From Phyto melanocephala (taxonomy: Eukaryota; Arthropoda; Insecta; Diptera; Rhinophoridae): 64,000 bases of DNA. The translations under genes were made by a program, and so were the position numbers. Under the pieces are notes generated by a model, which was not told the origin of the DNA, searched no databases, and was given only the letters and a program-made list of their open reading frames with translations. Shown here in pieces: positions 33,654-45,960 of this stretch. The stretch is from contig OW799236.1 in the NCBI GenBank assembly GCA_941918925.1, forward strand, positions 102,564,562-102,628,561. The letters run 5' to 3'. Within the stretch, counting starts at the first letter, position 1. Each line of letters starts with the position of its first letter.

Positions 33654-36059
33654 ATAACGATTGATTTTTTTATTCTCCTTTTTTATTCAACTTTAGTTGA
33701 CCAAATTGACTTGACAAATAGAACTATGAATTGATATTTTTGGTCTGCCTTTTTACGGGGGCTCTGCCCTAATGAAGCAGTAATTGTTTATTATTTAGAA
33801 GCTTTTTTTTTGATAAACTGATAACGAAACAATAAAAGGTATCATCAAAATAGTGGTGCATAATTGGACTGTACAGATGGCGTCCATAATGTGCAATCCC
33901 GGATATCATATGCTTTCAACCAACACACCAATACACACAATATTGCTCAAAAGACATCCTTTCAGCTTTCAGAAAATTAGCATTGTAAAAACTATAAAAT
34001 GATTTTTAAAACTGTATATACTCTTGGCACACACGTGAAGGGTACAATGGAAGCTTAAACTGTTATAGTCTCTCTGTTTTACATAATGAACGCTTTAAAA
34101 AAATTATTTATATCAGCACAAATTACATGTTTAATTATTTGCCTTGATATGTAAATGTAGTTTGATTTTGGTAGTAACAATTTTAAACACCTAAAACTCC
34201 GTTAATACTAAACTAATATAAAAATGACTTTCATTTTGATTTTTTCACAAAAAATGGATGTGTACTGTCAACGTGAATAGAAATCGACTTGCTTTTAATA
34301 TATAAGGTGCATTATTTTCACTTAACTTTAATCAAACTTTATTCGGCACATGTTTTAACAAAACTAAACCAGATATACCAACATTCTTTTAAAGCCTTAA
34401 GCTCTAACCTGAATATATATTAATCTATTTTCTATTATTCCTAAAAAAATTTTTAAGCTTTTTCATTATTAAAAATTCTTTTCACATAAACAACCAATAC
34501 CTCTTTACATTTTTAATATTCTGCTCTTCAAGTTAGCATCTTGTGTCTTGCAAAAGTTTTCGGTAGTGGAATTCTTCCATTGTAGACGTCAACCATTACA
34601 TTCAGTGTTCTAGATTTTAACAATAAGAAACTGCTTGTTTAAAAATATAACATTTTAATGTCAATATAATTAATGGTATTGTTGATGCCTTTTGAACCAT
34701 CTTCATATTGTTCAAACCCTTTTAATTTTAAAATTACTTACACCTTAATATTGACTGCTAACATCTCAGTTAGAATTGTAATACAAATGCTAAATTATTT
34801 AAGTGCTAAATTTTTGAAAACACCATCAATTAACTTTGGCAAAACCAATCAACCTTAAAGTTTAATTTCTTATTCTTAGCACAGTTCATATTTTACAAGG
34901 AAAGGAAAATAAGAAAAAAATGAATAATAAAGAAAAGCCTTCAGTGTGTCTCATCATTCATTTTAGCTTTCAATTTCCTATACTTGAAGTGGTAACAACC
35001 AGAAGTAAAACATAAATATTTCAACAATACTAACACAGATGTGTATGCGTATGTGTTTTGCCACTGTTTACTGTTATTGAACAAAGCAAGATGGTTAAAT
35101 ATTGGTTACCCAGGCCAAAGACTGCTATAACAGTAGTAGAAACTTAAAAAAAAGAAAAAAAAACAATATACAATTTCCTATTGTTTGGTGCGGTTTTGAT
35201 TTTTTTTTATTTTCTTGCCTTATATTTTTTTAAGTCAGCCTTTTTGATTCTTCTATGAACAAGTTAAAAATTGGTATTGCTTTTGAAGGCTGGTTAGGAA
35301 ACCATAAAGAAAAAGAAAAACCTTCAATAAAAGTGTAGTCAAGATGAGCTAAGGCTAGAGTGCAAAAGAGGACATAAAAGGTGGTATTTCTGAAAACTAT
35401 TAGCATATGTTACTTTAATACAGCCTCAGTTTATGCCTACGATGTCTACATATGTCGTCTTCATGAAAATGAGAAAACTGGCTCATGCTGCAAGAATGTT
35501 ACCAAGTATTTAGTTTGGTTTGAAAGTAAGACTACCATATGTGCCATACTTTGACCATACAATATACTTAGTTGCACACACACATACATAAACAGACATA
35601 CACAATTGAATTTCCTACAATATGACCTCATTGCGGTTGTCATTGTTACAATTTATTATAAGAAAGTAAAGAGTATGTGCAGAAAACAACTATGTATGAC
35701 TGAAAAGAATTATATTAATAGCCTTTGGCCTTTTTTTTAAGTTAAACAACTATACTACGGTTAATGCAGAAAGTTAAATATAAGAGAAAATTTAACCCAT
35801 TTTTGGTGATCATAAGTGATAATTTTGATAGAAGGCCAGAGTTAATAACTATCTTTAACAAAATTAAATGGACTTAGTGTATGTAAAATACCTTAAAGCT
35901 TTCAGATAATTTTAAATCATTGGCCTTGCCAAATCTGAGAATACCCTTTACCACCATTCTAAGCCAAGATTTTTAAATTCAATCTTTCAATCTTTTTTCA
36001 CTTAACACCCATATTGGCTCTGTCGGTGGTATAGAAACTGAAAAAACTCGTTTTTTTTT
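33654..36059. other. AT-rich region, nothing recognised
   Basis: Frames at 34673-34858 and 35461-35643 (-) lack recognisable motifs. I see no repeats with ends. Confidence 0.4.
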
Positions 36060-36420
36060 TTTGCAAATTTTAGGAAAAACACCGAAGTAATTATATTTTG
36101 CTGTTTATATCTTGGTTAGTTTCAAACCGATTTTGGTGCTTATATCTTAGTTACTTTCAAACCGTTTTTTTATATTTATAATTTGTGTGTCTTTAACGTG
36201 CCCAAAAATTATTGAGGAGCTCGAAAAATTTTATTAAGAATTTATTTATTAAAATTAAATACTTCAAAATAATTTTTATTTGAACAGCAACAAATCTCTT
36301 GATTGTCTACAAATGACAAAAAAAGAGAATTGTTTGTAAATTTTAGATAAAACACCAAAGCAGTTGTATTGTGGTGTTTTTATCCCAGTTATTGTAGTTT
36401 CAAACCAATATGTAAAGTAT
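36060..36420 (+). repeat. Direct repeat pair about 270 bp apart
   Basis: TTTG(C/T)AAATTTTAG..AAAACACC.AAG...TTTCAAACC occurs at about 36061 and again at about 36335. Within the first copy, TATATCTTGGTTAGTTTCAAACC and TATATCTTAGTTACTTTCAAACC are themselves a 38-bp tandem. The origin is unknown, probably the remains of a repeat array. Confidence 0.5.
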
Positions 36421-36629
36421 TATTTTACATTTTTCTAGATGGTTTATCTAGAAGGGCATTTAAGCCACTTACTTTTTAAAACTTAACAAGTAAGAGCACT
36501 ATATTCGGCTGTGCCGAATCTTTTATACCCACCACCAATTTTGTGTACATTTAAAGCACAATATTTATTATTTTGTTAATCGCTATTGAATAATATCTTT
36601 ATAATAAAATATGTATCACTTTCTTTGTA

Positions 36630-37194
36630 GAGGGTGGTTAAATTTTTTAGGGCCCATGTTGAAGGTGAACTACACCTAGTCTTTAAATTTGTTTTCTGCA
36701 TTTCACTTGACATTTCTCAATCTCAAACTTACTCAATTTGATCTGTAGAAAGATACGCAAATGAGCAACGCTTTAAGGTTATTCAGGTTTTTTATAAAAA
36801 TGGGCGTTCAAATCATTCAAATTCGTCCACAATCGGGGAAATTGTAAAAATATTTAAATGTCTGCAAAACAGGTCTGTATAAAATGTTAGAAAATCTGTG
36901 AATGCCTTCTTATTTCGTTGAATGGGAAGCATGGTTGTTTTTTTCGATAGTGTGGCAAAAGAGCAGTCAACCTCGACTCATCATCGTGCCCAACAATTGA
37001 GCATCAACATTGTCATTGAAAATTTGGACCATCAGATAGAGGAGTGGCGCCAAGGATGGGGGGGGGCATTTGGCTGATATTTTGTTAAATACATAATTGA
37101 ACCGTACAAATATTATCATTACAAAAAGAAATAATAATAATTTCCTAAATAATTTGAATAATTCAACATCAGCCCTTAAAATTTAACCACCCTT
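36630..37194 (+). mobile_element. Nested deleted mariner inside copy 4
   Basis: GAGGGTGGTTAAATTTTTTA at the left and the AAGGGTGGTTAAATTTTAAG partner at the right bound 565 bp, with TA flanks (36628-36629 and 37195-37196). It is shorter than the other copies because part of the HTH coding region is deleted. Confidence 0.75.
36745..37060 (+). pseudogene. Mariner transposase N-terminal remnant (copy 4)
   Basis: It reads ERYANEQRF and continues to a deletion near 36815 that removes about 45 bases of the helix-turn-helix. The downstream SVAKEQS segment remains. It is non-functional. Confidence 0.55.
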
Positions 37195-38691
37195 TATAAC
37201 TTCGATATGCTACTAAAAGGCTTTTGTAAATGTAGTCTTTTAATGAACGTGGGCGTTAAAGTAGGCATGTCAATAAAGTTTCTGCTAATAAATACAACTT
37301 AGATATTTCAATATAGTTCTTTATTTTCCCAAAAACTTTGTCAATAGAGTAATTACATGAATTTAAGAAAACCCGTTATATGGGAGGTAGGCGTTATAGT
37401 AGGCGTGTCACCTAAACTTTTTGGCACAACAACTACATTGATTAGAAGGATATATGTAGCAAATTTCCTCATCATACCTCTAATTTTGTCTGTTTTAGTG
37501 GGCGTTATAGTAGGCGTGTTAAAGTTATTTTTACGAATGAGTACATTTTAGATGTTTCAATATAGCCTTTTATTATTCCAAAATCTTTATTAATAGAGAA
37601 ATTATATCAATTTTAGGTAAAACGTTATATGGGAGGTGGGCGTAAAAGTGGGCGTGGCACATTGATTTTTTTGTACAATAATGACACTGCCTAGGGGGAT
37701 ATACGTAGCAAATTTGATAATCATACATCAAATTTTGGCGGTTTTATGAGCTTTGAAATTTCATTAACGGTAGATAACGTGAAAAGTGGGCGTTATAGTA
37801 GGCGTGTCAAAGTTATTTTTGCGAATGAGTAGATTTAAAATGTTTCAATATAGCCTTTTATTATTCCAAAATCTTTTTTAATAGAGAAATTATATGAATT
37901 TTAGGTAAAACGTTATATGGGAGGTGGGCGTAAAAGTGGGCGTGGCACCTTAATTTTTTTGTACAATAATGACACTGCCTAGGGGGATATACGTAGCAAA
38001 TTTGATCATCATACCTCTAATTTTGTCGGTTTTATGAGCTTTTAAGTTTCATTAACGGTAGATAACGTGAAAAGTGGGCGTTATAGTAGGCGTGTCAAAG
38101 TTATTTTTGCGAATGAGTACATTTTGGATGTTTCAATATAGCCCTTTATAATTCCAAAATCTTTATTAATAGAGAAATTATATTAATTTTAGGTAAAACG
38201 TTATATGGGAGGTGGGCGTAAAAGTGGGCGTGGCAAATTGATTTTCCGTTAAAAAAAAGCCTTTCACTAAAAAGCAAAGTGTGCAACATTTCAGAGTCGT
38301 ATATCCAATTTTGTTGGTTTTATGACGTTTTTGTTTTTAAATATACCGAAAAATACACTGTGCGGTATAAATTTTCGTACATTTTGATCGATAACTCCTT
38401 TCCTAATGATTATATTTAGGTAATTTTTGGTGAGAAATATTGCTTTGACTCGAGAAATATATATTCGAAGTTTCATGACTGTACGTTAATCCATTTGGAC
38501 ACAATACCATTTTATTCGATGTTCGTAGGACACGGTTTTTTCGACCTACTCTTGCATTCCGAGCTATAACTCACTTCCTTATATTCCGATATAGCCCATT
38601 TTCAATACCAAACAAACCTTGTCTATAAGAAAGATTCTGGCAAAATTTGAGCCTCCTAGCTTTTTCGGTGCGACCTCTATCGTGCTTTCAA

Positions 38692-38752
38692 CAGACGGAC
38701 AGACGGACAGACGGACAGACGGACAGACGGACAGACGGACAGACGGACGGAC
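38692..38752 (+). repeat. (GTCY)n array, about 15 units (copy 4)
   Basis: GACAGACG and GACGGACG tetramers run for 61 bp in the minus sense of GTCY. It is the second longest array of the family here. Confidence 0.85.
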
Positions 38753-38983
38753 ATAGCTAGATCGTCATCAAATTAAACCCTGATTCAGAATATATATACT
38801 TTATGGGGTCTAAAATGGATATTTCGATGTGTTACAAACGGAATGACAAAATGAATATACCCCCACCATTTTTTTGGTGGCGGGTATAAAAAAACATGGT
38901 GAACATTTTTACTTCCTCTAGGCATTCAAATACTTTAACACCACCTCTCTATACAGTTGCTGCAGTAGTCTGATATACATATA

Positions 38984-40161
38984 CAGGGTGGGCCGAAAGA
39001 AACCAAGGGGTGTAAAATTTAAATAACTTTTTCGTTTATTAATTTTTTTTATTTTTTCTTTTAAATTATATAAACAACACTTGGAGAATTTTTAATGGAG
39101 AGGTTTACAGCTGAACAGAGAACCAGAACAATAGAATTTTATTATTTAAACCAGAGATCAATTATTTTAACGCAAAGAGATATCGTCGACATTTTAACAT
39201 CAGAGTTTCGCCCTCTGAAGCAATGATTCGTTGCTTAGTTGATCGAGTACAGCAAAGTGTTAACGAAGCACCAGAATAATCTGCCAGAAGGCGTTCTGCT
39301 CAGCTAGGAATGTCTCGTACGTCACTACGGCGCATTTTAAAAAAAGATTTACAGTTGTACCCATATAAGGTGCAATTGGTTCAAGAATTAAAACCCGCAG
39401 ATCATCGGCAACGTCTAAATTTTGCAGTTAAATTTCAAGAGTAGGCCAGAAATGAAATCAACTTTATTAAAAATTTGATTATGAGTGATGAAGCTCATTT
39501 TCATTTAAATGGCTTTGTTAATAAGCATTCATCAACGCCAATTGCACCCCATCAGGTGTACAGCATGGTGTGGGATCACATCTGAAAATGTCATTGGGCC
39601 TTACTTCTTCGAGAATGAAGATGGAAGTGCTGCAACCGTAAATGGAGAGCGGTATCGGTTTAGGATAGCAAATTTTTTACGCCCTGCTCTTGAAACAGAC
39701 CTGGTATGTGTTTTCAGCAGGACGAAGCCAGTGCCCATACTGCCCGAGATACAATGGCACTTTTAAGTCAAATTTTTGGAGGGCGAATAACTTCCAGAAA
39801 TTCGGAAATTATTTGGCCAGCGCGATCGTCAGATTTGACAGCACCCGACCGACTTTTTCTTTGGGGTTATTTGAAGGAGCGAGTGTATGTGAACAAGCCA
39901 GAGACAATCCTTGAACTCAAGGCAAACATTGTTGCAGAAATTCGAACGCTACAGCCACAGGTTTTGAAAGATGTTATCAAAAATGCTCTAAAAAGAGCCC
40001 ATCAGTGCGAAGCTGAAAACGGTGGTCATTTAAGAGACATCATTTTTCATACATAGTGTAAAAAAATTTCTGAATTTTTCTAAAAGAAAAAATAAAAAAA
40101 AATTAATAGACGAAAAAGTTATCAAACTTTTACACCCCTTGGTTTCTTTTGGCTCTCCCTG
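38984..40161 (+). mobile_element. rosa-type (DD41D) mariner element
   Basis: CAGGGTGGGCCGAAAGAAAC at the left and CAGGGAGAGCCAAAAGAAAC (reverse-complemented right end) are the terminal inverted repeats. Both continue CAAGGGGTGTAAAA. TA flanks both sides (38982-38983 and 40162-40163). The 1178-bp length is normal for mariner. The transposase inside is broken. The inverted repeats are nearly intact, so it could still be a substrate for a trans-acting transposase. Confidence 0.85.
39095..40056 (+). pseudogene. rosa-type mariner transposase, disabled
   Basis: From ATG 39095 the protein opens MERFTAEQRTRTIEFYYLN, the N-terminal helices. A small deletion near 39180 shifts frame, after which HFNIRVSPSEAMIRCLV continues. 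A TAA near 39278, a TAG near 39441 and further shifts follow. Visible catalytic parts are MSDEAHFHLNG (first D), GITSENVIGPYFFENEDG, FQQDEASAHTA (second D) and SSDLTAPDRLFLWGYLKERV (third D). There are 41 residues between the second and third Asp, the DD41D signature of the rosa group. The last 116 codons (39706-40056) are open. The element has lost function but is recognisable throughout. Confidence 0.8.
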
Positions 40162-40429
40162 TATATTACAAATAATTTCTGTCTTGAACTTAGTCGATTA
40201 GTGACCGTTTTATGAAATAATTTTTATGAATAGCCTTAAAGGCATATTATATGTATAGCTAGTAACAAGAGTGCATTACAGGGTTGAAAAAACTTAATTT
40301 TTATGGTAAAACTAAGGTCAAAACAGTGGTACTGTTAGTATATCTCAAAAAGTTAAGGGACGGTTTTGCTAGATTCTAAAAGCAATTCATTCCCAAATAT
40401 ATCTAAAACATTGATAAACTACATAAACA

Positions 40430-40580
40430 TCCTTAAATTCAACCAATACCCGGACAGACGAACATAGCCTTATCCACTACCTTGGATCAAAGCTTTTAAA
40501 AAATACTTACTCTATGGGATCGAAAATGAATATTGTAAAAATTACAAATGGAGCAATAAAGCTATATATATATACCCTTG
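40430..40580 (+). repeat. Degraded mini-me core (family A sense)
   Basis: CCGGACAGACGAACATAGCC, then TACTTACTCTATGGGATCG, then ATTACAAATGGA and TATATATATACCC follow the order of the family A core and end (GACGGACATAGC, TACTTTATGGGGTC, TTACAAACGGAATG, TATACCC). It is an old relic without the rest of the element; weak similarity may reach back to about 40290. Confidence 0.5.
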
Positions 40581-41787
40581 TCCCCACAAGCATACTGATT
40601 AGTAACATAATTTTTATAAAATGTATTGAAATGAACCCGTTATACACCTCGATTCAAAGAGTTGATGATTAGTAGATGAATTTTAAAGTAGAGCAAAAAT
40701 TACAAAAACCTTTGATAGGGTTGATGTTAAACAGAGTTCCTTTAATTTTTATTCATTTAAGTCATGATTGAGTTTGAAGCTCTATTATGAAATATGTTTA
40801 AGGTTAGCTAGAAATTGGAGCATTAAACCTTCTACTGAACTATTTAAGGATTAACACTTAACGTACTGGCTATATTTCATTTGTTTAGCCTTCTTAGTGT
40901 AGCCATATCATCAGTCATCTACAGTAAGCTGAATAAAATAAAAGGTAAAATTTAAGTTTACTTAAAACACTGGTATATAAATCGTATACTCGTAGGCTTT
41001 AAGTAGACCCACCATTTTTATGCTTGTTTATTATTCACATAAGAATTATAGTGTATGACCTAAAGGTAGTTCGCTGCAGAATTTTGCCTGAAAAAAAGAT
41101 ACTCACACATTTGTTAAAACAATTTTATTTTTTCATAATGTTTGAATATTTATAAACATCTTCCGTTATAGTCGCCTCTGCTTAAGGATGAAATATATGA
41201 CATTATTATTTCTTTTCCCATTAAGTTTAAACTATTTTACATACACATATACGTATATGTATATGCTTCTTGTACATTTATATAAACTTTCATTGCGGTG
41301 ATGTCCTTCTCTCAACTCATATTTTTAAGAGTTAATATAAAGTAAAATTAATAATGTTATTTTTTTAAGAGTTTCTTTTCCCATGCATTTAGTTTTATTC
41401 TTCTTCATCATTTAGTTCTTAAAGTAGCAGTAACTCTACATACATTCAAACTTTGTACATAATGTAATACAATTGTTAACAATTTTATAAAGTTAAAATG
41501 TGATCACAATATTAAATGGAGTGGAAATCTAATAATATTTCATATTTTATGACCATAAAATAACAAGTTCAAGGAAGTGAGTGGTTGATTGTGTTTTATA
41601 ATGTAATGCACTCGTGTAGCATATTAAGGAAACTAACTAAAATAAACAAATTTATGAAAGGAAATTTATGTATTTCTGCACAGTTTTCTCAAAACGAAAT
41701 TAGGTGCAATATAAATTTTGAAATGTATTACCTTGAAAATCTAGATTTATGTGGTTTCAAACAAAAATAAATAAAACAAAATATTTA
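40581..41787. other. AT-rich stretch, nothing recognised
   Basis: The frame at 41585-41770 has no known motifs. Confidence 0.4.
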
Positions 41788-42648
41788 TCTATATATATAA
41801 AAGTGAAACTCTCTGTGTGTGTGTGTGTGTGTTAGCTATAGACTCCGAAACTGTAAAACCTATCGGACTCAAACTTTGGCAAGTTGTTGTACAAATACCA
41901 AGGAGCGTCTATGGGTGGAAAAAAGTGGGCGGGGCCACGCCCATAAAAATTAGTTATCAATTTTAGCTACTTGCACTTGACCGATTTTTCTGAAACTTTG
42001 CACACATATCGAGCTGTCATGACTTAATTTGGTGATAAGAAAAGTGAGCGGGGCCACGCCCCTAAAAAAGTTTTAATTTTGAGGTACTTGCACTGGACCG
42101 ATTTTTTTGAAACTTTGCACTCATACTAAGCTGTCATAACCATATAATTTAGTGATTAGAAAATTGGGCAGGGCCACGCCCATAAAAAAAGGTTTTAATT
42201 TTGAGGTACTTGCACTTAACCGCTTTCTCTGAAACTTTGCACACATATCGAGCTGTCATGACTAAATAATTTCTTGATTAGAAAAGTGGGCAGTGCCACG
42301 CCCACTCAAGTATCATTTTGAGATTCTTGCACTGGACCGATTATTCTGAAACTTTGCAAACATATTGAGCAATTATGACTTTACAATTTCGTGATTAGAA
42401 AAGTGGGCAGGGCCACGCCCATAAAAAATAAGTATCATTTTGAGATTCTTGCACTGGACCGATTATTCTGAAACTTTGCACACATATTGAGCAATTATGA
42501 CTTTACAGTTTCGTGATTAGAAAAGTGGGCAATGCCACGCCCATAAAAAAATTATAATATTTAGGTTTTTGAACTTGATATTCAATTAAAATTCAGAATG
42601 CATTTCAATTCATTAAGGGGCGTAGCAACGCGCGCCGGGTTTGGCTAG
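41788..42648 (+). mobile_element. Non-autonomous Helitron (family B), copy 2
   Basis: TCTATATATATAAAAGTGAA after an A opens the element; GGGTTTGGCTAG before a T closes it. A GCGT-agca-ACGC hairpin lies 13 bases ahead of the CTAG. It is 861 bp, colinear with the inverted copy at 20030-20903, with a TG dinucleotide array at 41813-41832 and about six units of the roughly 125-bp repeat. No coding sequence is present. The clean termini let the element be bounded to the base. Confidence 0.85.
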
Positions 42649-43362
42649 TATAATATAAAAGGAACTTTTAATGATAATGAGGATTAAAAATTTTTTACTT
42701 CTTAACAGTAATTGTTTTTTAATAACAAATAACTTTTCCAATTTTTAAGTCTATTTTTTTATCTCGGAGAGCTTTTACTTGTAATTATAAATAAATATTT
42801 CTTACCAAATAAGTATACTCAGTTCAGCCAAAAATTTCATAGTAAGTTATTATAATAAATAAATGTTTTGTCTATCTAGTGTATTATACCTTTTAATGTA
42901 CTGCCATGCTCTATTTAAATCATTCTACTTACCACTAAAATAAATTAAATTTTCTTAAAATTTGCACTTGGTTTAACTAAGCTGATATTAATCAGTTTTG
43001 AACAAATTACTTCAGAGAACAAAACAAAAGAAAGTTTAAAAAAATATGCTGAACATAGAAGGTATAACTTAAGCATAGCTGTCCAACTTAAAACAATTAT
43101 TAATGGAATCATTAAAAACGAGTAGTATAAGCAGCAGAGTGTTGTCAGTAATATTTTAAAAACGATAATAAAAATACAATACAATAATACAGAAGAAATA
43201 AAAACTGTAAGTTTATTTCTAGTTTAAAAAAAAAATTACTCTTACCTTAGTTCTAAAGTAAAAAAATTACGGTTTGTGTTTTTGATTGTTTTTACTTAAG
43301 GTCTAGAGCACAACTAGTTTCAACCGTAATCATTTGCTCTTTAGGCAATAATTAAAAAAAAA
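42649..43362. other. AT-rich stretch, nothing recognised
   Basis: The minus-strand frame at 42945-43184 is hydrophobic and cysteine-rich, but no family is apparent. It is probably chance. Confidence 0.35.
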
Positions 43363-43505
43363 CAAGTAAAAGCACTATATTCGGCTGTGCCGAATCTTTT
43401 ATACCCACCACCAATTTTGTGTACATTTAAAGCGCAATATTTATTATTTTGTTAATCGCTATGGAATAATCTCTTTACAATAATATATATATCATTTTCT
43501 TTATA

Positions 43506-44114
43506 GGGGATGGTTAAATTTTAAGGGCCCATGTTGAATGTGAACTACACCTAGTCTTTAAATTTGTTTTCTGTATTTTATTTGACATTTCTCACTCTCA
43601 AACTTACTCAATTTGATCCGTGGAAAGATACGCAAATGAACAACGCTTTAAAGTTGTTCAGGTTTTTTATAAAAATGGGCGTTCAAATCAAAATGCATTT
43701 TGTGCACTTCGTAATTCTTTTGATCAACATAATCGTTCAAATTCGTCCACAATCGGGAGAACTGTAAAAAATATTTAAATTTCTGCAAAACAGGTCTGTA
43801 TAAAATGTTAGAAAATCTGTGAATGCTTTCTTAGTTTGCTGAATTGGAACTACTGCTGGTTTTTGCGATAGTGTGGCAAAAGAGCAGTCAACCTCGCCTC
43901 ATCATCATGCCCAACAATTGAGCATCAACATTGTCATTGAAAATTTGGACCATCAGATAGAGTAGTAGCGCCAAGGATGGCGGGGCCATTTGGCCGATAT
44001 TTTGTTAAATACATAATTGAACCATACAAATATTATAATTACAAAAAGAAATAATAATAATATCCTAAATAATTTGTGTTTTATTTAAATTCAACTTAAA
44101 ATTTAACCACCCTT
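43506..44114 (+). mobile_element. Nested deleted mariner inside copy 5
   Basis: Left terminal repeat GGGGATGGTTAAATTTTAAG (one change from GAGGGTGG...) and right AAGGGTGGTTAAATTTTAAG bound 609 bp, with TA on both sides (43504-43505 and 44115-44116). Confidence 0.75.
43620..43985 (+). pseudogene. Mariner transposase N-terminal remnant (copy 5)
   Basis: From GTG 43620 the frame is open for about 50 codons: ERYANEQRFKVVQVFYKNG, then an HTH with LRNSFDQHNRSNSSTIGRT, ending at a TAA near 43773. With copy 2 it is the best preserved. The track frame at 43564-43767 is a shadow in another frame. Beyond the stop, the SVAKEQS region persists in a shifted frame to about 43985. Confidence 0.65.
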
Positions 44115-45779
44115 TATAACTTCGATATGCTACTAAAATGCTTTTGTAAGTGTAGTCTTTCAATTAAAGTGGGCGTTAAAGTAGGCATGTCAATAAAGTT
44201 TCTGCTAATAAATACAACTTACATATTTCAATACAGTCCTTTATTTTCCCAAAAACTTTATTAATAGAGAAAGTGGTTTTGGCACAACAATTATATTGAA
44301 TAGAAGGATATACGTAGCAAATTTGATCATCATACCACTAATTTTGGCGGTTTTATAAGCTTTTAAATTTCATTAACGGTAGAAAGTGTGAAAAGTGGGC
44401 GATATAGTAGGCGTGTCAAAGTTGTTTTTGCGAATGAGTACAACTTAGGTGTTTCAATATAGCCCTTTATTATTCCAAAATCTTTATTAATAGAGAAATT
44501 ATATGAATTTTAGGTAAAACATTATATGGGAGGTGGGCGTAGAAGTGGGCGTGGCACCTTAATTTTCTGGAACAGCAATGACATTGCCTAGTGGGATATA
44601 CGTAGCAAATTTGATCATCACACCTCTAATTTTGGCGGTTTTATGAGCTTTTAAATTTCATTAACGGTAGATAACGTGAAAAGTGGGCGTTATAGTAGGC
44701 GTATCAAAGTTATTTTTTTGAATGAGTACAACTCAGGTGTTTCAATATAGCCCTTTTTTATTCCAAAATCTTTATTAATAGAGAAATTATATGAATTTTA
44801 GTTAAAACGTTATATGGAAGTTGGGCGTAAAAGTAGGCGTGGCACATTGATTTTCCGTTACAAAAAAGCATTTTACCACAAAGCAAAGTGTGCAAAATTT
44901 TAGAGTCGTAAATCAAATTCTGTTGCTTTTATGACGTTTTTGTTTTTAAATATACCGAAAAATACACTGTGCGGTATAAATTTTCGTACATTTTGATCGA
45001 TAACTCCTCTCCTAATGCATAGATTTAGATAATTTTCTGGAAAAAATATTGTTTTTACTCAGGAAATATATATTCGAAGTTTAATGAGTCTACGTTATTG
45101 CGTCTGTACATAATTCCATTTTATTCGATGTTCGAAGGACACGGTTTTTTCGACCTACTCTTACTTTTCGAGCTATAACTCTGTTCCTAATATTCCGATT
45201 TAGCAATTTTAAATACCAAACAAACCTTGTCTATAAGAAAGATTCTGGCAAAATTTGAGCAGCCTAGCTTTTTCGGTGCGACCTCTATCGTGCTTTCAAC
45301 AGACGGACGGACATAGCTAGATCGTCATCAAATCAAACCCTGATTCAGAATATATATGTATACTTTATGGGGTCTAAAATGGATATTTCGATGTTTTACA
45401 AACGGAATGACAAAATGAATATGCCCCCACCAGTTTTTTGGTGGCGGGTATAAAAAACATATATTTTCCAGTGTAAGTGGCTGTAGTTTTTCACCAGAAA
45501 CCAAAGAATTACTAGCTTGAAAATTAAGATTTCCTGCGTCACGGTCATGGCGTGATGTACTTGAAAAAATTTAAGCAAATTTTTAACATCATAATAAAAA
45601 TTATAGTCCTCTTAATATACTTTAAAATCGAATCGAATTGCTAAAATGGCAATACCATAAAGATTTAAATAAATTTGTTAAGTATATTAGTTTTAAATTA
45701 TTGTTCGGTATATCGAATTGGGGCCTAGAATATGTTCCTGTTTTAAAAACAGACAAAATATCCTTCACAGAGAGTGCGA

Positions 45780-45960
45780 ATTTATATATAGGATTATCAT
45801 TCCGTATACAATTTCTGAAATATTCATTTGCGACCCTATAAAGTATATTTTTTCTGAAAGTCTATGAGTGGGGGAATCTATTGAGTATTGTCGGTCTATC
45901 CATCTTGCTATTTAGCCTAGGGTCATTTAGAGACAAGTTTGTGATATAATATGGTTCTAG
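45780..45960 (-). repeat. Degraded mini-me core
   Basis: TCATTCCGTATACAA, GACCCTATAAAGTATATTTTTTC and TTGTCGGTCTATCCATC keep the core order, and the CTATAAAGTATAT box is well kept. It lies about 330 bp beyond family A copy 5 but belongs to a different, older copy. Confidence 0.5.

Larger units (their letters stand above)
36487..38888 (+). mobile_element. Family A (DINE/mini-me-like) element, copy 4
   Basis: 2402 bp with both terminal hairpins intact. The nested mariner is at 36630-37194. Four GGGCG-rich units follow (marker near 37375, 37620, 37905 and 38200), then the core and a GTCY array of about 15 units (38692-38752). The rosa-type mariner begins only about 95 bp beyond its right end. 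Confidence 0.8.
43363..45452 (+). mobile_element. Family A (DINE/mini-me-like) element, copy 5
   Basis: This is the shortest copy, at 2090 bp. Both terminal hairpins are present. It holds a nested mariner at 43506-44114, two full GGGCG-rich units (marker near 44519 and 44806) plus a deleted one near 44275, and the shortest GTCY array (about 45300-45314). Confidence 0.8.
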
